Notes: generated from the letters alone by a model not told the origin. 64,000 bases of DNA from an uncultured Pelagibacteraceae bacterium (GCA_902594235.1 CACJLJ010000002.1:124001-188000); one strand, 5' to 3'. Numbered from the stretch's first letter, positions 35,300 through 46,832 are shown. Made by a program: numbers and translations.

Positions 35300-38200
35300 T
35301 TAATTTAGCTCCACATTTAAAGCTAATGATTTTATCTCTTTAACTAAAACGTTAAATGACTCTGGAATACCAGATTCAAAATTTTCCTCTCCTTTAACAA
35401 TTGTCTCATATACTTTAACCCTACCAGCGACATCATCAGACTTAACAGTAAGAATTTCTTGTAAAGTGTAAGATGCACCATAGGCCTCTAGAGCCCAAAC
35501 TTCCATTTCACCAAATCTTTGGCCACCTAATTGCGCTTTACCACCTAAAGGTTGTTGAGTAACTAAACTATATGGACCAGTTGATCTTGCATGTATTTTA
35601 TCTTCCACTAAATGATGAAGTTTTAGCATGTAAATTATTCCAACAGTCACTGGTCTATCAAATTTTTCACCTGTTCTGCCATCCCATAAATATGTTTGCC
35701 CTGAGTCAGGTAGTTTTGCTAGCTCCAACATTTCAGTAACATTTTTTTCTTTTGCTCCATCAAAAACTGGAGTTGAAATTGCTATTCCATTTTGTAAATT
35801 TTCACAAAGATCTTTAAATTCAGATTTGTTTAATTTATCGACTTTTTCTTGAAAAATTTCTTTACCATAAACTGATTTTAAAAAATTTGAAATCTTTTCA
35901 GTTTTTTCAATTCTTTTATTATTTTCATTTATCAAATTTTTAACTTGTTCCCCAAATTCCTTACAAGCCCAGCCTAGATGAGTTTCAAGTATTTGGCCAA
36001 CATTCATTCTACTCGGAACTCCAAGTGGATTTAGTACAATATCTACTGGACTACCATCTTCTCTATATGGCATGTCCTCAACAGGAACAATTTTACTCAC
36101 CACTCCTTTGTTACCATGTCTCCCTGACATCTTATCGCCTGGTCTTAATCTTCTTTTAATTGCCACAAAAACCTTTACCATCTTCATTACGCTTGGCAGT
36201 AAGTCATCTCCACTTCTAATCTTTAAAACTTTATCTTCAAATCTTTCAACTATATCTTGTTTAGCTTTATCAAATTGCTCTTTGAGTTTAGCAATTGCAT
36301 CTTCAATCTTAGGATTCCCAAAATTAATTTTGAATAAATCATTTATACTTAATTTATCTATTGTTTCAAAATCTAATTTGGAACCAGCCTCTATATCTTT
36401 AACTTTTTTTTGAAGTGAAAATCCAGATAAAATTTGGGCTGCTCTCTGTTTAATACTTCTTTCTAAAATTTCCTCCTCAACTATTTTATCTTGTTGAACT
36501 TGCTCAATTTCTGCTCTTTCAATTGTTATAGATCTTTCATCTTTTTCTATTCCGTGACGATTAAAAACTCTAACATCTACAACAGTTCCACTGCTTCCTC
36601 TTGACATTCGTAAAGAGGTGTCTGTCACATCAATAGCCTTTTCACCAAAAATTGATCTTAATAATTTTTCCTCTGGTCCAGATGCAGAGTCTCCTTTTGG
36701 AGTAACTTTTCCTACTAAAATGTCTCCTGCATTTACTTCTGCTCCAATATAAACTATCCCTGACTCGTCTAAATTTTTTAATGCTTCTTCACTTACATTT
36801 GGAATATCTCTTGTAATTTCTTCCTCTCCTAATTTAGTATCTCTAGCCATTATTTCATATTCCACAATATGAACTGATGTAAAAACATCGTCTGTTACAC
36901 ATCGTTCAGATACAAGTATAGAGTCCTCAAAATTATAGCCTTGCCACGGCATGAACGCGACTGTCACATTTTTACCTAAAGCCAATTCTCCAAGTTTAGT
37001 AGATGGTCCATCAGCTATTATATCACCTGTTTTTACTTTATCTCCAACTCTTACTAATGGTCTTTGGTTAATACATGTATTTTGATTAGACCTTTTAAAT
37101 TTTTGTAAGTTGTAAATATCAACACCGGATTTTGTAAAATCTGTTTCTTCTGTAACTTTAATTACAATTCTTTTACCATCAATTTTATCAACTATTCCAT
37201 CCCTTTTAGCAACAATTGTAACACCAGAGTCTAGAGCAACATCACTTTCGATACCAGTTCCCACTAAAGGAGACTCGGGCTTAAGTAATGGTACAGCCTG
37301 CCTCATCATATTTGAACCCATTAGAGCTCTATTAGCATCATCATTTTCTAAAAAAGGAATTAAAGATGCAGCTACGGATACAAGTTGTTTTGGAGATACA
37401 TCTATATAGTCAATAGTTTCTGGTTTCGCCAATAAGAAATTCAAATTTTCTCTACATGAAACGAGTTCTTCCAATATTTTCCCATTTTTATCTATTTTAG
37501 TATTAGCTTGAGCAATAGTAAATTTAGTCTCTTCCATTGCCGAAAGATATTCCACTTTGTCTTGAACAACACCATCTTTTACTCTTTTATAAGGGCTCTC
37601 TATAAATCCATATTTATTAATTTTTGCGTAAGTAGACAAACTATTAATTAAACCAATATTTGGACCTTCAGGAGTTTCGATAGGACAAATTCTGCCATAA
37701 TGAGTTGGATGAACATCACGAACTTCAAATCCAGCTCTTTCTCTTGTCAAACCTCCAGGTCCTAAAGCTGAAACTCTTCTTTTGTGAGTAATTTCAGATA
37801 ACGGATTTGTTTGATCCATAAATTGAGATAATTGTGAACTTGCAAAAAAATCTTTTAGAGAAACAGTTAATGGTTTTGCGTTTATTAAATCTTGTGGCAT
37901 TGCAGACTCTACATCTAATGTTGTCATTTTTTCCTTGATTGCTCTTTCCATTCTATAAACGCCAATTCTAGCTTGATTTTCAACTAGCTCTCCAACTGAT
38001 CTTACTCTTCTATTACCTAAATGATCAATATCATCAACATCATCTTTACCATCTCTTAAATCTAACATTTTACGAATTATTGCAATGATGTCATCATTTC
38101 TTAAAATTGTAATTTTATCCGAACATTCAAGACTCAATCTTGAATTCATTTTAACTCTACCAACATCAGATAAATCATATCTATCAGAACTAAAAAAAAG

Positions 38201-39388
38201 ATTATTGAATATTTGAGTCGCAATCTCGATTGTAGGTGGTTCACCTGGTCTTAACATTTTATAAATTTCGGTTATTGCCTCATCCTTAGAATTATTTTTA
38301 TCATTTAAGACTGTTGTTAATAAATAAGGACCTTTATTTATTGAGTTTGTAATAGATATTTCTAATGAAGTAATATTAGAATCTATAATTTTTTGAATAA
38401 TAGTATCATTTAATTCTGTACCAATTTTTAAAGTACCATCTTCATCATCATTTAGCTTAACATCTTTATATAAAAATTTTCCATACAAAGAGTCTTTGGA
38501 AACTAATATGTCTTTTAAACCATCATTTGATAACTTTTTAGCATTCAAATAATTAATCTTTTCACCAAGTTTTATTACAACTTTTTCAGTTTTTGCATCA
38601 ACTACTTCCTCGGAAAAGTTTTTTGTTTTATAATTTTCAGGATTAAACTTTGTTTTCCACTTTTGAGTTTTAGAGTCGAAATTGTAAATTTCACTTTCAT
38701 AAAACTCTTTTACTATTTCTGGTTTAGAAAAGCCCAAGGCTAGTAATAAAGTTGAAGCCAAAATTTTTTTCTTTCTATCAATTTTAAAATATAATAGGTC
38801 CTTAACATCATATTCAAAATCCAACCAAGAACCTCTGTTGGGAATTACTCTGCAATTAAATAACAATTTTCCACTTGCATGTGTTTTACCTTTATCATGA
38901 TCAAAAAAAACACCAGGACTTCTATGCATTTGATTAACGACTACTCTTTGAACTCCATTTGTAATGAAAGTTCCACTATTAGTCATCATAGGGACTTCTC
39001 CCATATAAACCTCTTGTTCTTTAGCGGAAAGAATATCTTTTGTGTTATTCTCCTGGTTTATTTCATAAACTACTAATCTCAAAGTACATTTGAGTGCTGA
39101 TGAATAAGTTAAACCTCTAGCAATACATTCTTCGACATCAAATTTTGGTTTTTCTAATCTGTAAGAAACGTATTCTAAAGTCGCTTTGTCATTTAAGTCT
39201 TCAATTGGGAAAATACTTTTAAAAACTCTATCAAAGCCTTTAGCAAACTCTCCAGCATCAGGATTAAAATGTGTTAATTCATTATAGGAGTTTTTTTGTA
39301 CTTCAATAAGATTTGGTATAGATAAACTTTCCTTAAGTTTACCAAAACTTTTTCTAATATTTTTCTTTTCAGTAAAAGATATTTGCAT
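35300..39388 (-). CDS. rpoB: RNA polymerase beta subunit
   Basis: [41 protein letters not shown]. Confidence 0.99.
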   Translation of the reverse strand: MQISFTEKKNIRKSFGKLKESLSIPNLIEVQKNSYNELTHFNPDAGEFAKGFDRVFKSIFPIEDLNDKATLEYVSYRLEKPKFDVEECIARGLTYSSALKCTLRLVVYEINQENNTKDILSAKEQEVYMGEVPMMTNSGTFITNGVQRVVVNQMHRSPGVFFDHDKGKTHASGKLLFNCRVIPNRGSWLDFEYDVKDLLYFKIDRKKKILASTLLLALGFSKPEIVKEFYESEIYNFDSKTQKWKTKFNPENYKTKNFSEEVVDAKTEKVVIKLGEKINYLNAKKLSNDGLKDILVSKDSLYGKFLYKDVKLNDDEDGTLKIGTELNDTIIQKIIDSNITSLEISITNSINKGPYLLTTVLNDKNNSKDEAITEIYKMLRPGEPPTIEIATQIFNNLFFSSDRYDLSDVGRVKMNSRLSLECSDKITILRNDDIIAIIRKMLDLRDGKDDVDDIDHLGNRRVRSVGELVENQARIGVYRMERAIKEKMTTLDVESAMPQDLINAKPLTVSLKDFFASSQLSQFMDQTNPLSEITHKRRVSALGPGGLTRERAGFEVRDVHPTHYGRICPIETPEGPNIGLINSLSTYAKINKYGFIESPYKRVKDGVVQDKVEYLSAMEETKFTIAQANTKIDKNGKILEELVSCRENLNFLLAKPETIDYIDVSPKQLVSVAASLIPFLENDDANRALMGSNMMRQAVPLLKPESPLVGTGIESDVALDSGVTIVAKRDGIVDKIDGKRIVIKVTEETDFTKSGVDIYNLQKFKRSNQNTCINQRPLVRVGDKVKTGDIIADGPSTKLGELALGKNVTVAFMPWQGYNFEDSILVSERCVTDDVFTSVHIVEYEIMARDTKLGEEEITRDIPNVSEEALKNLDESGIVYIGAEVNAGDILVGKVTPKGDSASGPEEKLLRSIFGEKAIDVTDTSLRMSRGSSGTVVDVRVFNRHGIEKDERSITIERAEIEQVQQDKIVEEEILERSIKQRAAQILSGFSLQKKVKDIEAGSKLDFETIDKLSINDLFKINFGNPKIEDAIAKLKEQFDKAKQDIVERFEDKVLKIRSGDDLLPSVMKMVKVFVAIKRRLRPGDKMSGRHGNKGVVSKIVPVEDMPYREDGSPVDIVLNPLGVPSRMNVGQILETHLGWACKEFGEQVKNLINENNKRIEKTEKISNFLKSVYGKEIFQEKVDKLNKSEFKDLCENLQNGIAISTPVFDGAKEKNVTEMLELAKLPDSGQTYLWDGRTGEKFDRPVTVGIIYMLKLHHLVEDKIHARSTGPYSLVTQQPLGGKAQLGGQRFGEMEVWALEAYGASYTLQEILTVKSDDVAGRVKVYETIVKGEENFESGIPESFNVLVKEIKSLALNVELN

Positions 39389-39445
39389 CTAACTATAAAT
39401 ACTGATTGATAAAATAACCAGTATCTAAAAAAAATCCTTATTAAA

Positions 39446-39811
39446 TTATTTAAGTTCTACTTTTGCGCCTGCAGCTTCTAGTTTGGCTTTAATTTCCTCA
39501 GCTTCTTTTTTAGGTACACCGGCTTTCACTTCTTTAGGTGCTCCTTCAACTAAATCTTTTGCTTCTTTTAAACCAAGTGATGTTGCTGCTCTTACTTCTT
39601 TGATAACGTTAATTTTTTTATCACCAGCAGATACAAGCATGATTGAAAAATCATCTTTATCCTCTGCTGCTGCTGCACCTCCAGCTGCTGCTGGTGCTGC
39701 TGCTGCCATTGGGGTAACACCCCATTTTTCTTCTAATTGTTTTGAAAGCTCTGCAGCCTCCGCGACTGTCAAGCTTGATAAATCTTCTATAATTTTGTTC
39801 AGGTCAGGCAT
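39446..39811 (-). CDS. rplL: 50S ribosomal protein L7/L12
   Basis: Ala-rich hinge; [30 protein letters not shown]. Confidence 0.98.
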   Translation of the reverse strand: MPDLNKIIEDLSSLTVAEAAELSKQLEEKWGVTPMAAAAPAAAGGAAAAEDKDDFSIMLVSAGDKKINVIKEVRAATSLGLKEAKDLVEGAPKEVKAGVPKKEAEEIKAKLEAAGAKVELK

Positions 39812-39816
39812 ATGTT

Positions 39817-40338
39817 TTACTCTTTGGGTTGTGTTTCAGAATTTTCTGCCGGTAAATTACTCATTTTTTCCGATCGTGCAAGTAAAATACTGACTAATTT
39901 TGATGCAGAAGCGTTCAAAATTCCCACTATTTTAGCTCTCGCTTCATCTAAAGTAGGTAAATTAGCTACATTCATGACTCCTGCTTGGTCTAAAACCTCG
40001 TCATTCATCATTCCACCAATTAATTTAAGATTCGCATTATCTTTAGCAAACTTAGAAAGAATTCTAGCTGACATAATTGCATCTTCTCCAAAAGCAACTG
40101 CTGTAGGTCCTGTAAACAAATTTGACAAATCTTTACATTTTGTTTTTTCTAGTGCTAATTTTGTAATTCTATTTTTTGTGATCTTGAAAATTATACCGTG
40201 TTCTCTCATTTTAGATCTTAAATCATCAAGTTGTGTCATTGTTAAACCCTGATAATGAGTTACCATTATAGCTTTACTATTTTCAAACTGACTAGTCATT
40301 TCAGCTATATAATTTTTTTTTTGATCTTTATTCATCAT
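39817..40338 (-). CDS. rplJ: 50S ribosomal protein L10
   Basis: [33 protein letters not shown]. Confidence 0.97.
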   Translation of the reverse strand: MMNKDQKKNYIAEMTSQFENSKAIMVTHYQGLTMTQLDDLRSKMREHGIIFKITKNRITKLALEKTKCKDLSNLFTGPTAVAFGEDAIMSARILSKFAKDNANLKLIGGMMNDEVLDQAGVMNVANLPTLDEARAKIVGILNASASKLVSILLARSEKMSNLPAENSETQPKE

Positions 40339-40343
40339 AATGA

Positions 40344-41033
40344 TTATATATTTTTCCCTAATTTAATTTTATAAGAAACTCCCATCGTTGATGTAACAAA
40401 AGCTGATTTAATAAGATCTCCTTTAACTGTGTTATTAGACTTTTCTTTTTCTAAGGTATCTATTATTGCATTAAAATTTTTTAGCAATTTTTCATCACTG
40501 AAAGATTTTTTTCCTATACTTACACCAATATTTCCATCTTTATCATTTCTAATTTCTGCTTGTCCAGATTTTGCATCTGTTATAGCTGTTTTTAAATTTT
40601 CGGTAACTGTACCTAATTTTGGATTGGGCATTAAGCCTTTTGGACCTAAAACTTTTCCAAGCTTAGATAATTTAATCATCATTGTGGGAGTACAAATCAA
40701 TTTTTCAAAATCCATTTTTCCATTTTTTATATCTTCAATAAATTCATCACCTCCAACCATATCAGCTCCAGCACTTTTAGCCTCTGTAGTTTTTGACTCC
40801 TCACAAACAACTGCAACTTTAACTTTTTTCCCTGTCCCGCCTGGAAGATTCACAACAGTTCTTATATTAATCTCACTTTTTTTTTGTTTATTGTTAATTT
40901 GAAAACTCAAATCAACAGATTCATCAAATCTTGTCGTACAATTTTTTTTAATTACAGGTAATAATTTTTCAATCATTTCAGATTGTAATTCTGATGTTTT
41001 TTCTGGAAGCTTTTTAAATCTTTTTGAAATCAT
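40344..41033 (-). CDS. rplA: 50S ribosomal protein L1
   Basis: TPTMMIKLSKLGKVLGPKGLMPNPKLGTVT. Confidence 0.98.
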   Translation of the reverse strand: MISKRFKKLPEKTSELQSEMIEKLLPVIKKNCTTRFDESVDLSFQINNKQKKSEINIRTVVNLPGGTGKKVKVAVVCEESKTTEAKSAGADMVGGDEFIEDIKNGKMDFEKLICTPTMMIKLSKLGKVLGPKGLMPNPKLGTVTENLKTAITDAKSGQAEIRNDKDGNIGVSIGKKSFSDEKLLKNFNAIIDTLEKEKSNNTVKGDLIKSAFVTSTMGVSYKIKLGKNI

Positions 41034-41035
41034 AA

Positions 41036-41467
41036 CTAATCTTTTACCTCGATACCCATTGATCTTGCTGAACCTGAAATAATTTTTACTGCTTGTTCTA
41101 AATCTAAGGCATTTAAATCATTCATTTTTTGTTTTGCAATCTCTTCGGCTTGTTTTTTAGTTATTGAAGCAACAATATTTCTTCCTGGTTCTTGAGACCC
41201 ACTTTTTAATTTAGCAGCTTCTCTTATAAAAAATGATGCTGGAGGTGATTTAATTTTAAAATCAAATTTTTTGTCTTTATAAACGGTAATTTCCACTGGC
41301 ACAGGTTTACCCGCTAATGATTTTGTCTTATCGTTAAACGCTTTACAAAATTCCATTATGTTCACTCCTCGTTGTCCTAAAGCTGGGCCTACAGGTGGAG
41401 CAGGGTTTGCTTGACCGCCTTTGATCTGTAACTTTATAAAACCACTTATTTCTTTTTTAGCTGCCAT
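41036..41467 (-). CDS. rplK: 50S ribosomal protein L11
   Basis: [33 protein letters not shown]. Confidence 0.98.
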   Translation of the reverse strand: MAAKKEISGFIKLQIKGGQANPAPPVGPALGQRGVNIMEFCKAFNDKTKSLAGKPVPVEITVYKDKKFDFKIKSPPASFFIREAAKLKSGSQEPGRNIVASITKKQAEEIAKQKMNDLNALDLEQAVKIISGSARSMGIEVKD

Positions 41468-41997
41468 TAACTTACTTTCTCAACTTGGTTATATTCTAAA
41501 TCAACTGGTGTTGGTCTTCCAAAAATTGAAACCGAAACTTTAAGTCTTGATTTTTCCTCATCAATACCCTCAACCAATCCGCTAAATGATGCAAATGGTC
41601 CATCGACTACCTGCACTTTTTCTCCAACACTATACTCTATACCAGATTTTGGTTGTGCAACACCATCTTTTATTTGTCCTAGTATTTTTTCAATTTCTTT
41701 ATCTGAAACTGGTACAGGCATCCCTTTTGTACCTAAAAAACCACTTACTCTTTTAATGTTTTTTATCATATGATAAATATTGTTGTCCATTTCACTTTTA
41801 ATTAACACGTATCCTGGAAAATATTTTTTTTTTCTTTGAATTCTTTTTCCTCTTTTAACCTCAGTTACATCATGTGTTGGTACTATAATTTCTTCAAATT
41901 TTTCAGAAATTTTTGCTTTATCAGCCTCTTCTTTAATTAATCCAGCAACTTTATTTTCAAAGCTAGAATGAGATTGAACAATATACCAGTTTTTCAT
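41467..41997 (-). CDS. nusG: Transcription termination/antitermination protein NusG
   Basis: [18 protein letters not shown] motif [16 protein letters not shown]. Confidence 0.97.
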   Translation of the reverse strand: MKNWYIVQSHSSFENKVAGLIKEEADKAKISEKFEEIIVPTHDVTEVKRGKRIQRKKKYFPGYVLIKSEMDNNIYHMIKNIKRVSGFLGTKGMPVPVSDKEIEKILGQIKDGVAQPKSGIEYSVGEKVQVVDGPFASFSGLVEGIDEEKSRLKVSVSIFGRPTPVDLEYNQVEKVS

Positions 41998-42188
41998 TAA
42001 ATACTCACTTTAAGTAGTAGTTCCAAAAAAAACTTTAAAACTTGATCTAATAGTAAAAAAAATAATGACATGACTACAGCCATTGCAAAAACCATTAAAG
42101 AACCCTGAAGTGTTTCTTTCCAAGTAGGCCATGTAACTTTAAAAGCTTCTTGTTTTACCTCTTGTATAAATTTAATAGGATTCTTCAT
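41997..42188 (-). CDS. secE: Protein translocase subunit SecE
   Basis: 63 aa, FIQEVKQEAFKVTWPTWKETLQ + single TM; precedes nusG. Confidence 0.96.
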   Translation of the reverse strand: MKNPIKFIQEVKQEAFKVTWPTWKETLQGSLMVFAMAVVMSLFFLLLDQVLKFFLELLLKVSI

Positions 42189-42214
42189 AATTTAATTTTT
42201 TATATTACTTTTAT

Positions 42215-42290
42215 TGGCAGGAGCGGAGGGACTCGAACCCTCAGCCTCCGGTTTTGGAGACCGGCGCTCTACCAATTGAGCTACACTCCT
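42215..42290 (-). tRNA. tRNA-Trp (anticodon CCA), 3' CCA encoded
   Basis: AGGAGTGTAGCTCAATTGGTAGAGCGCCGGTCTCCAAAACCGGAGGCTGAGGGTTCGAGTCCCTCCGCTCCTGCCA cloverleaf. Confidence 0.97.
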
Positions 42291-42299
42291 ATAGAGAGC

Positions 42300-43490
42300 T
42301 TACTCTATAATTTTTGTTACTACTCCCGCTCCTACAGTTCTTCCCCCTTCTCTAATTGCAAAATTCAATTTTTCAGACATCGCAATTGGGGTAATTAATT
42401 TAACAGTAAATTTGGCATCATCACCTGGCATAACCATTTCTGTACCAGAAGGTAATTCCACTTCTCCAGTCACATCTGTTGTTCTAAAATAGAATTGAGG
42501 TCTATATTTAGTAAAGAAAGGAGTGTGTCTTCCACCCTCTTCTTTTTTTAATACATATGCTTGGGCTTCAAATTTCGTATGTGGAGTCACTGATGCTGGT
42601 TTACAAAGAACTTGTCCTCTCTCAACATCTGTTCTTTCAACACCTCTTAATAATACTCCAATATTATCTCCAGCTTCACCTGAGTCTAATAGTTTCCTAA
42701 ACATTTCAACACCCGTACATACTGATTTTTGAGTTGCTCTTATACCTACAATTTCTATTTCATCACCAGTTTTAATAACTCCAGATTCTACTCTCCCAGT
42801 TACTACAGTACCTCTTCCTGAAATTGAAAAAACATCCTCAACTGGCATCAAAAATTCTTTGTCTTTTGGCCTATCAGGTTGTGGAATAAAATCATCAACA
42901 TTTTTCATTAATTCTAAAATTGAATTTTTTCCAATTTCATCATCTCTTCCCTCTACAGCTGCTAAAGCTGAACCCTTTGCAATTGGAGTTTTGTCACCAG
43001 GAAATTTATATGATGTTAATAATTCTTTTATTTCTTCCTCAACTAGATCAATCATTTCTTTATCATCAACTTGATCAACTTTATTTAAGTATACAACTAT
43101 TGCTGGGACACCAACTTGTCTCGCTAAAAGTATATGTTCTCTAGTCTGTGGCATTGGACCGTCAGCTGCATTTACTACTAAAATTGCACCATCCATTTGA
43201 GCTGCGCCAGTTATCATGTTTTTAACATAATCAGCGTGTCCAGGACAATCCACGTGTGCATAGTGTCTTTTTTCTGTTTCATATTCAACATGCGCAGTAG
43301 AAATCGTTATTCCTCTTTCTTTTTCCTCGGGAGCTTTATCAATTTGATCATATGCAATTGCTGTTGCACCACCAGTTTCAGCTAAAACTTTAGTTATAGC
43401 TGCTGTTAAAGTAGTTTTACCATGATCGACATGTCCAATTGTACCAATGTTACAATGTGGTTTATTTCTTACAAATTTTTCTTTCGACAT
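42300..43490 (-). CDS. tuf: Elongation factor Tu
   Basis: [47 protein letters not shown]. Confidence 0.99.
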   Translation of the reverse strand: MSKEKFVRNKPHCNIGTIGHVDHGKTTLTAAITKVLAETGGATAIAYDQIDKAPEEKERGITISTAHVEYETEKRHYAHVDCPGHADYVKNMITGAAQMDGAILVVNAADGPMPQTREHILLARQVGVPAIVVYLNKVDQVDDKEMIDLVEEEIKELLTSYKFPGDKTPIAKGSALAAVEGRDDEIGKNSILELMKNVDDFIPQPDRPKDKEFLMPVEDVFSISGRGTVVTGRVESGVIKTGDEIEIVGIRATQKSVCTGVEMFRKLLDSGEAGDNIGVLLRGVERTDVERGQVLCKPASVTPHTKFEAQAYVLKKEEGGRHTPFFTKYRPQFYFRTTDVTGEVELPSGTEMVMPGDDAKFTVKLITPIAMSEKLNFAIREGGRTVGAGVVTKIIE

Positions 43491-43524
43491 TACTTTATTC
43501 CTCTGTTTTTTTTTATTTTAATCT

Positions 43525-43598
43525 TGGAGCGGGTAAAGGGAATCGAACCCTTACATCCAGCTTGGAAGGCTAGCGTTCTACCATTGAACTACACCCGC
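43525..43598 (-). tRNA. tRNA-Gly (anticodon TCC), CCA encoded
   Basis: GCGGGTGTAGTTCAATGGTAGAACGCTAGCCTTCCAAGCTGGATGTAAGGGTTCGATTCCCTTTACCCGCTCCA. Confidence 0.97.
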
Positions 43599-43644
43599 AC
43601 AACCCCAAGAGTAACACTCCAGTATCATTTTAAGACTCATTGAA

Positions 43645-43730
43645 TGGTGGAGGGGGAAAGATTCGAACTTTCGAAGACCGAAGTCAACGGGTTTACAGCC
43701 CGCCCCATTTGACCGCTCTGGAACCCCTCC
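43645..43730 (-). tRNA. tRNA-Tyr (anticodon GTA), class II long variable arm, CCA encoded
   Basis: Minus strand GGAGGGGTTCCAGAGCGGTC...GGCTGTAAACCC...CCCCTCCACCA. Confidence 0.96.
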
Positions 43731-43860
43731 CTTAGGGGAAGTGTCCCCTTGTTCAATAAAGCTTCAAACAACAAGCGTTTTATATATTTTATTTATGCAA
43801 ATGCAACACGTGATTTAATGAGAAAAAGTGCAAAAAAACGTGTAAAAATAAGTAAATTTT

Positions 43861-44604
43861 ATGAATAAATCGTCATTTTTTATAATTGGACAGCATGCTG
43901 TTATAGAAGCTTTAAAAAATCCAAAAAGAAAGGTTTTGAGAGTTTTTTTAACTGAAGAAAGTAAAAAAAATATACATAGAAAAAATCCAAATAAAAATCT
44001 TTTAGAAGATGTAAAAATTTATTTTAAAACTAAAAAAGAGCTAGATAAATATAGCAATAAAGAAAATTTATTGCATCAAGGATATGTTGCTGAGATAGAA
44101 CATTTAGAAAAACCAATCCTTAAAGAGTTTATAAAAAACAAAAAAGACATAAATCTACTTTGTTTAGATGGAGTAACAGATCCTAGAAATATTGGATCAG
44201 TAATTAGAAGTGCAACATCTTTTAATATTAATGGAATTATTATTAAAGAAAGACATTTTCCAAGTGAAAGTAAACTTATGTATAAGGCTGCAAGTGGCAC
44301 TATTGAATATATGAATATCTTTGAGGTATCTAATATAAATTCTACTCTTAAAAATTTAAAAGATAAAAACTTTTGGGTTTATGGTTTTGATAGTGATGGC
44401 GATAAAGACTTTACCGATATAGAATGGAAAGGAAATAATATTCTTTTATTTGGCTCTGAAGGATTTGGAATGCATCAACATACCTCAAAATATGCTGATT
44501 TTTTAGTAAAGATAGATATTAATAGCAAAGTAGAAAGTTTAAATATCTCTAATAGTGCTGCTATTGTATTTCATCATTTGAGCTATTTAAAAAAAAAGAG
44601 TTGA
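43861..44604 (+). CDS. rlmB: 23S rRNA 2'-O-ribose methyltransferase (SpoU/TrmH family, RlmB-like)
   Basis: IIGQHAVIEALKNPKRKV; LDGVTDPRNIGSVIRSATSF; LLFGSEGFGMH; SLNISNSAAIVFHHL. Confidence 0.92.
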   Translation: MNKSSFFIIGQHAVIEALKNPKRKVLRVFLTEESKKNIHRKNPNKNLLEDVKIYFKTKKELDKYSNKENLLHQGYVAEIEHLEKPILKEFIKNKKDINLLCLDGVTDPRNIGSVIRSATSFNINGIIIKERHFPSESKLMYKAASGTIEYMNIFEVSNINSTLKNLKDKNFWVYGFDSDGDKDFTDIEWKGNNILLFGSEGFGMHQHTSKYADFLVKIDINSKVESLNISNSAAIVFHHLSYLKKKS

Positions 44605-44637
44605 TTAATATAAGAATTATTAATAATTATTGCGCAT

Positions 44638-44713
44638 GCCCTTGTAGCTCAGCTGGTAGAGCAATTGATTTGTAATCAATAGGTCCGCGGTTCGAATCCG
44701 TGCGGGGGCACCA
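44638..44713 (+). tRNA. tRNA-Thr (anticodon TGT), CCA encoded
   Basis: GCCCTTGTAGCTCAGCTGGTAGAGCAATTGATTTGTAATCAATAGGTCCGCGGTTCGAATCCGTGCGGGGGCACCA. Confidence 0.97.
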
Positions 44714-44736
44714 TCTCTCAATAAATTCAATACAAA

Positions 44737-45621
44737 TTATTTTTGATTTTCAATTTCTTTACACGAATAACCTAAATCTTTTAATTTAAGTTTTTTGCAT
44801 GACTTAGCATAACGTAATTCATCAAAATAAACTATTTGAGTAGGATCAGCTCCCGGAAATCTTGATCCAAAGGATCTATATATACCTAACTGATATTCTA
44901 TTTCGTCTCCTTTCAAATGTGTTTTTCCTTTATGCTCATAAGTTAACTTTCCATTTATCCAAATTTTAAAAAACCCATCTTCTTTATGAGTCCATTTTGT
45001 ATTGACTAAAATATCATTCCATTTACCCAACATATCTTCTTGCTCTAAAAGTTTTTTTGATACATGATCACTTATACTTTCAGCAGGAGTAACCCAATAA
45101 CCCCCAGACTTTGATTTTGAATATTTATCAAATTGATTTTGAAACATAAATTCAGGAGGATTATCTCCTGAATTATGAAATTGTCCTAAAGCAACTTTTG
45201 TAGGAAAAATTACTTGAAAATCATTGGGAAAATATATCGACCACATACTCCAGTGAGTTTTTTTTTCAAAACAACATATTATAAGCTCTACTCTCTCACG
45301 ATCATTTTTTTTATCCCATCCCCATGTATCTCCATCTCTAACTTCAAATTTTAACGATTGGTTTCCAAATCTTACTGGATATCCATCACTTTTATCTACA
45401 ATTTTAAGAATATGTTTCCTCGATGTTTTATCTGACTTTAATATTTGTTTTGGGTTTATTCTCCAATTATTTCTTTTATCGTATTCTTTAACTTTATTAT
45501 AACCTTGAGCTATATCTTTATTTTTCTTTATATCTTTAAGAATCTTCTCAACATCTGCAAAACCAAAACTACTCCACAATAAACCCAGAACCACGATCCC
45601 TAAAAGTTTTTTCATCATCAA
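44737..45621 (-). CDS. Secreted polysaccharide lyase-like (heparin lyase I / alginate-lyase-type beta-jelly-roll) protein
   Basis: Signal peptide (LLGIVVLGLLWSSFGFA); RFEVRDGD-type region NQSLKFEVRDGDTWGWDKKNDRERVEL, YFPNDFQVIFPTKVALGQFHNSGDNPPEFMFQ, WNDILVNTKWTHKEDGFFKIWINGKLTYEHKG. Confidence 0.65.
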   Translation of the reverse strand: MMMKKLLGIVVLGLLWSSFGFADVEKILKDIKKNKDIAQGYNKVKEYDKRNNWRINPKQILKSDKTSRKHILKIVDKSDGYPVRFGNQSLKFEVRDGDTWGWDKKNDRERVELIICCFEKKTHWSMWSIYFPNDFQVIFPTKVALGQFHNSGDNPPEFMFQNQFDKYSKSKSGGYWVTPAESISDHVSKKLLEQEDMLGKWNDILVNTKWTHKEDGFFKIWINGKLTYEHKGKTHLKGDEIEYQLGIYRSFGSRFPGADPTQIVYFDELRYAKSCKKLKLKDLGYSCKEIENQK

Positions 45622-45639
45622 AACTTTATCACTAAAAAA

Positions 45640-46740
45640 TTATCTTGCGATTACCATCTTTACACTATCCCTATATTTTTTAACCCAAGCTGAAAATTCT
45701 TTTTTTGAATTAGATTTATTTTCAGAAGTTATATTTTCTAGCACAGGAAAAATATAGTCAGATTTAACTGCAAAGTTTACATTTTGTGGAAGCACTCCTT
45801 TTTTGTATAATGTTACAATTGAATCAAGTGTTGCAGTGACAATGCCAATAACTTCACCTTTAGAATTAATTAAGGGTCCACCAGAATTACCTGGTTGAAT
45901 TGGAACATCTATTTGCATAAGTCTAACATCATCCTCAAGTCCAGACATTGCATTTATTCTGCCAAACGTAGCTTTTAATTCCTTACCCTGAACATCAACG
46001 AGAGGATATCCTAAGGTGAACACTTCTTCACCTACATCTGAATTTTTTGCTTTAATAATTGGTAATGCAGAAATATTTTTTACATCATCGATTTTTATAA
46101 TAGCAATATCGTTAACTTTGTCTTGAGCAATTACTTTAGCGATCAATTCTTTATCATCCACTGATACTGTTATTTTTTTTGCATTTCTAATTACGTGATA
46201 ATTAGTTATCATATGACCTTCGGTAGAAATGAAGAAACCTGTGCCAGTGCTAAATCCTTTTTCTTTTCTAACTTTTTCAGGTTCATATATTGGTAGATCT
46301 GGTTTATTTTTTACTTCAGCCATCAATCTATCAATTTCAATTTTTGCTTCTTCTTCTTTAAAACCAAACGTGAATGCAAACATCCTCCCTTCTTTATCAA
46401 AACCAGTACCATAACCTTTGGTGCAAGATTTTGCGGTAAATGTTGCATCAACTCGACCTGTTAGAGAACACATTAAAGTTGCAACTCCCTTTTGACCTCC
46501 GCAGTATCCTGGAATCAAATAATTCGAAGCTGGAATAAAAGTAATTCTAGAGTTTCCATTGCATTTCATTTTTGATGGAACAGTTTCAACTTCAATTACA
46601 GAAGTTCCTGACATTAAATCGCTATTCACAGTGCCTATAAAAACTTCATTAAACTCTTCGTACTTGCCAACAACTTTATATTTAACTGTGCAATTTGATA
46701 ATATTAATCCAAAAAATATTATTAGAAGAATTTGTTTCAT
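45640..46740 (-). CDS. Trypsin-like (S1C/DegP-like) serine protease lipoprotein, no PDZ domain apparent
   Basis: Lipobox-like LILSNC; catalytic motifs TNYHVI, NDIAIIKI, QPGNSGGPLINSKGEVIGIV; extra ~130 aa N-terminal region. Confidence 0.85.
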   Translation of the reverse strand: MKQILLIIFFGLILSNCTVKYKVVGKYEEFNEVFIGTVNSDLMSGTSVIEVETVPSKMKCNGNSRITFIPASNYLIPGYCGGQKGVATLMCSLTGRVDATFTAKSCTKGYGTGFDKEGRMFAFTFGFKEEEAKIEIDRLMAEVKNKPDLPIYEPEKVRKEKGFSTGTGFFISTEGHMITNYHVIRNAKKITVSVDDKELIAKVIAQDKVNDIAIIKIDDVKNISALPIIKAKNSDVGEEVFTLGYPLVDVQGKELKATFGRINAMSGLEDDVRLMQIDVPIQPGNSGGPLINSKGEVIGIVTATLDSIVTLYKKGVLPQNVNFAVKSDYIFPVLENITSENKSNSKKEFSAWVKKYRDSVKMVIAR

Positions 46741-46832
46741 TAAAAAATCCTATCATTTTTGCAGGATTGTTGCCAAGATAAAATATTTTTGAATTATTGT
46801 TGCTAACAAATATTTATTCGAAGTTTTATAGA

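Noticed and set aside
39660-39710. GCT/GCA-like tandem triplet repeat
   Set aside because: Encodes the normal Ala-rich hinge of L7/L12.
39483-40252. ORFs 39483-39893 and 39812-40252 antisense to rplL/rplJ
   Set aside because: Shadow ORFs opposite conserved ribosomal proteins; Ala-rich stretch mirrors the L7/L12 hinge GCT repeats.
43734-43749. AGGGGA-AGTG-TCCCCT hairpin as a terminator
   Set aside because: Lies upstream (5') of the minus-strand tRNA-Tyr with no T-tract in a useful position; could belong to leader processing but is not supported as a terminator.
43806-43843. ACACG/CGTGT inverted repeat upstream of rlmB
   Set aside because: Only 5 bp of stem separated by a 28-nt loop; likely chance.
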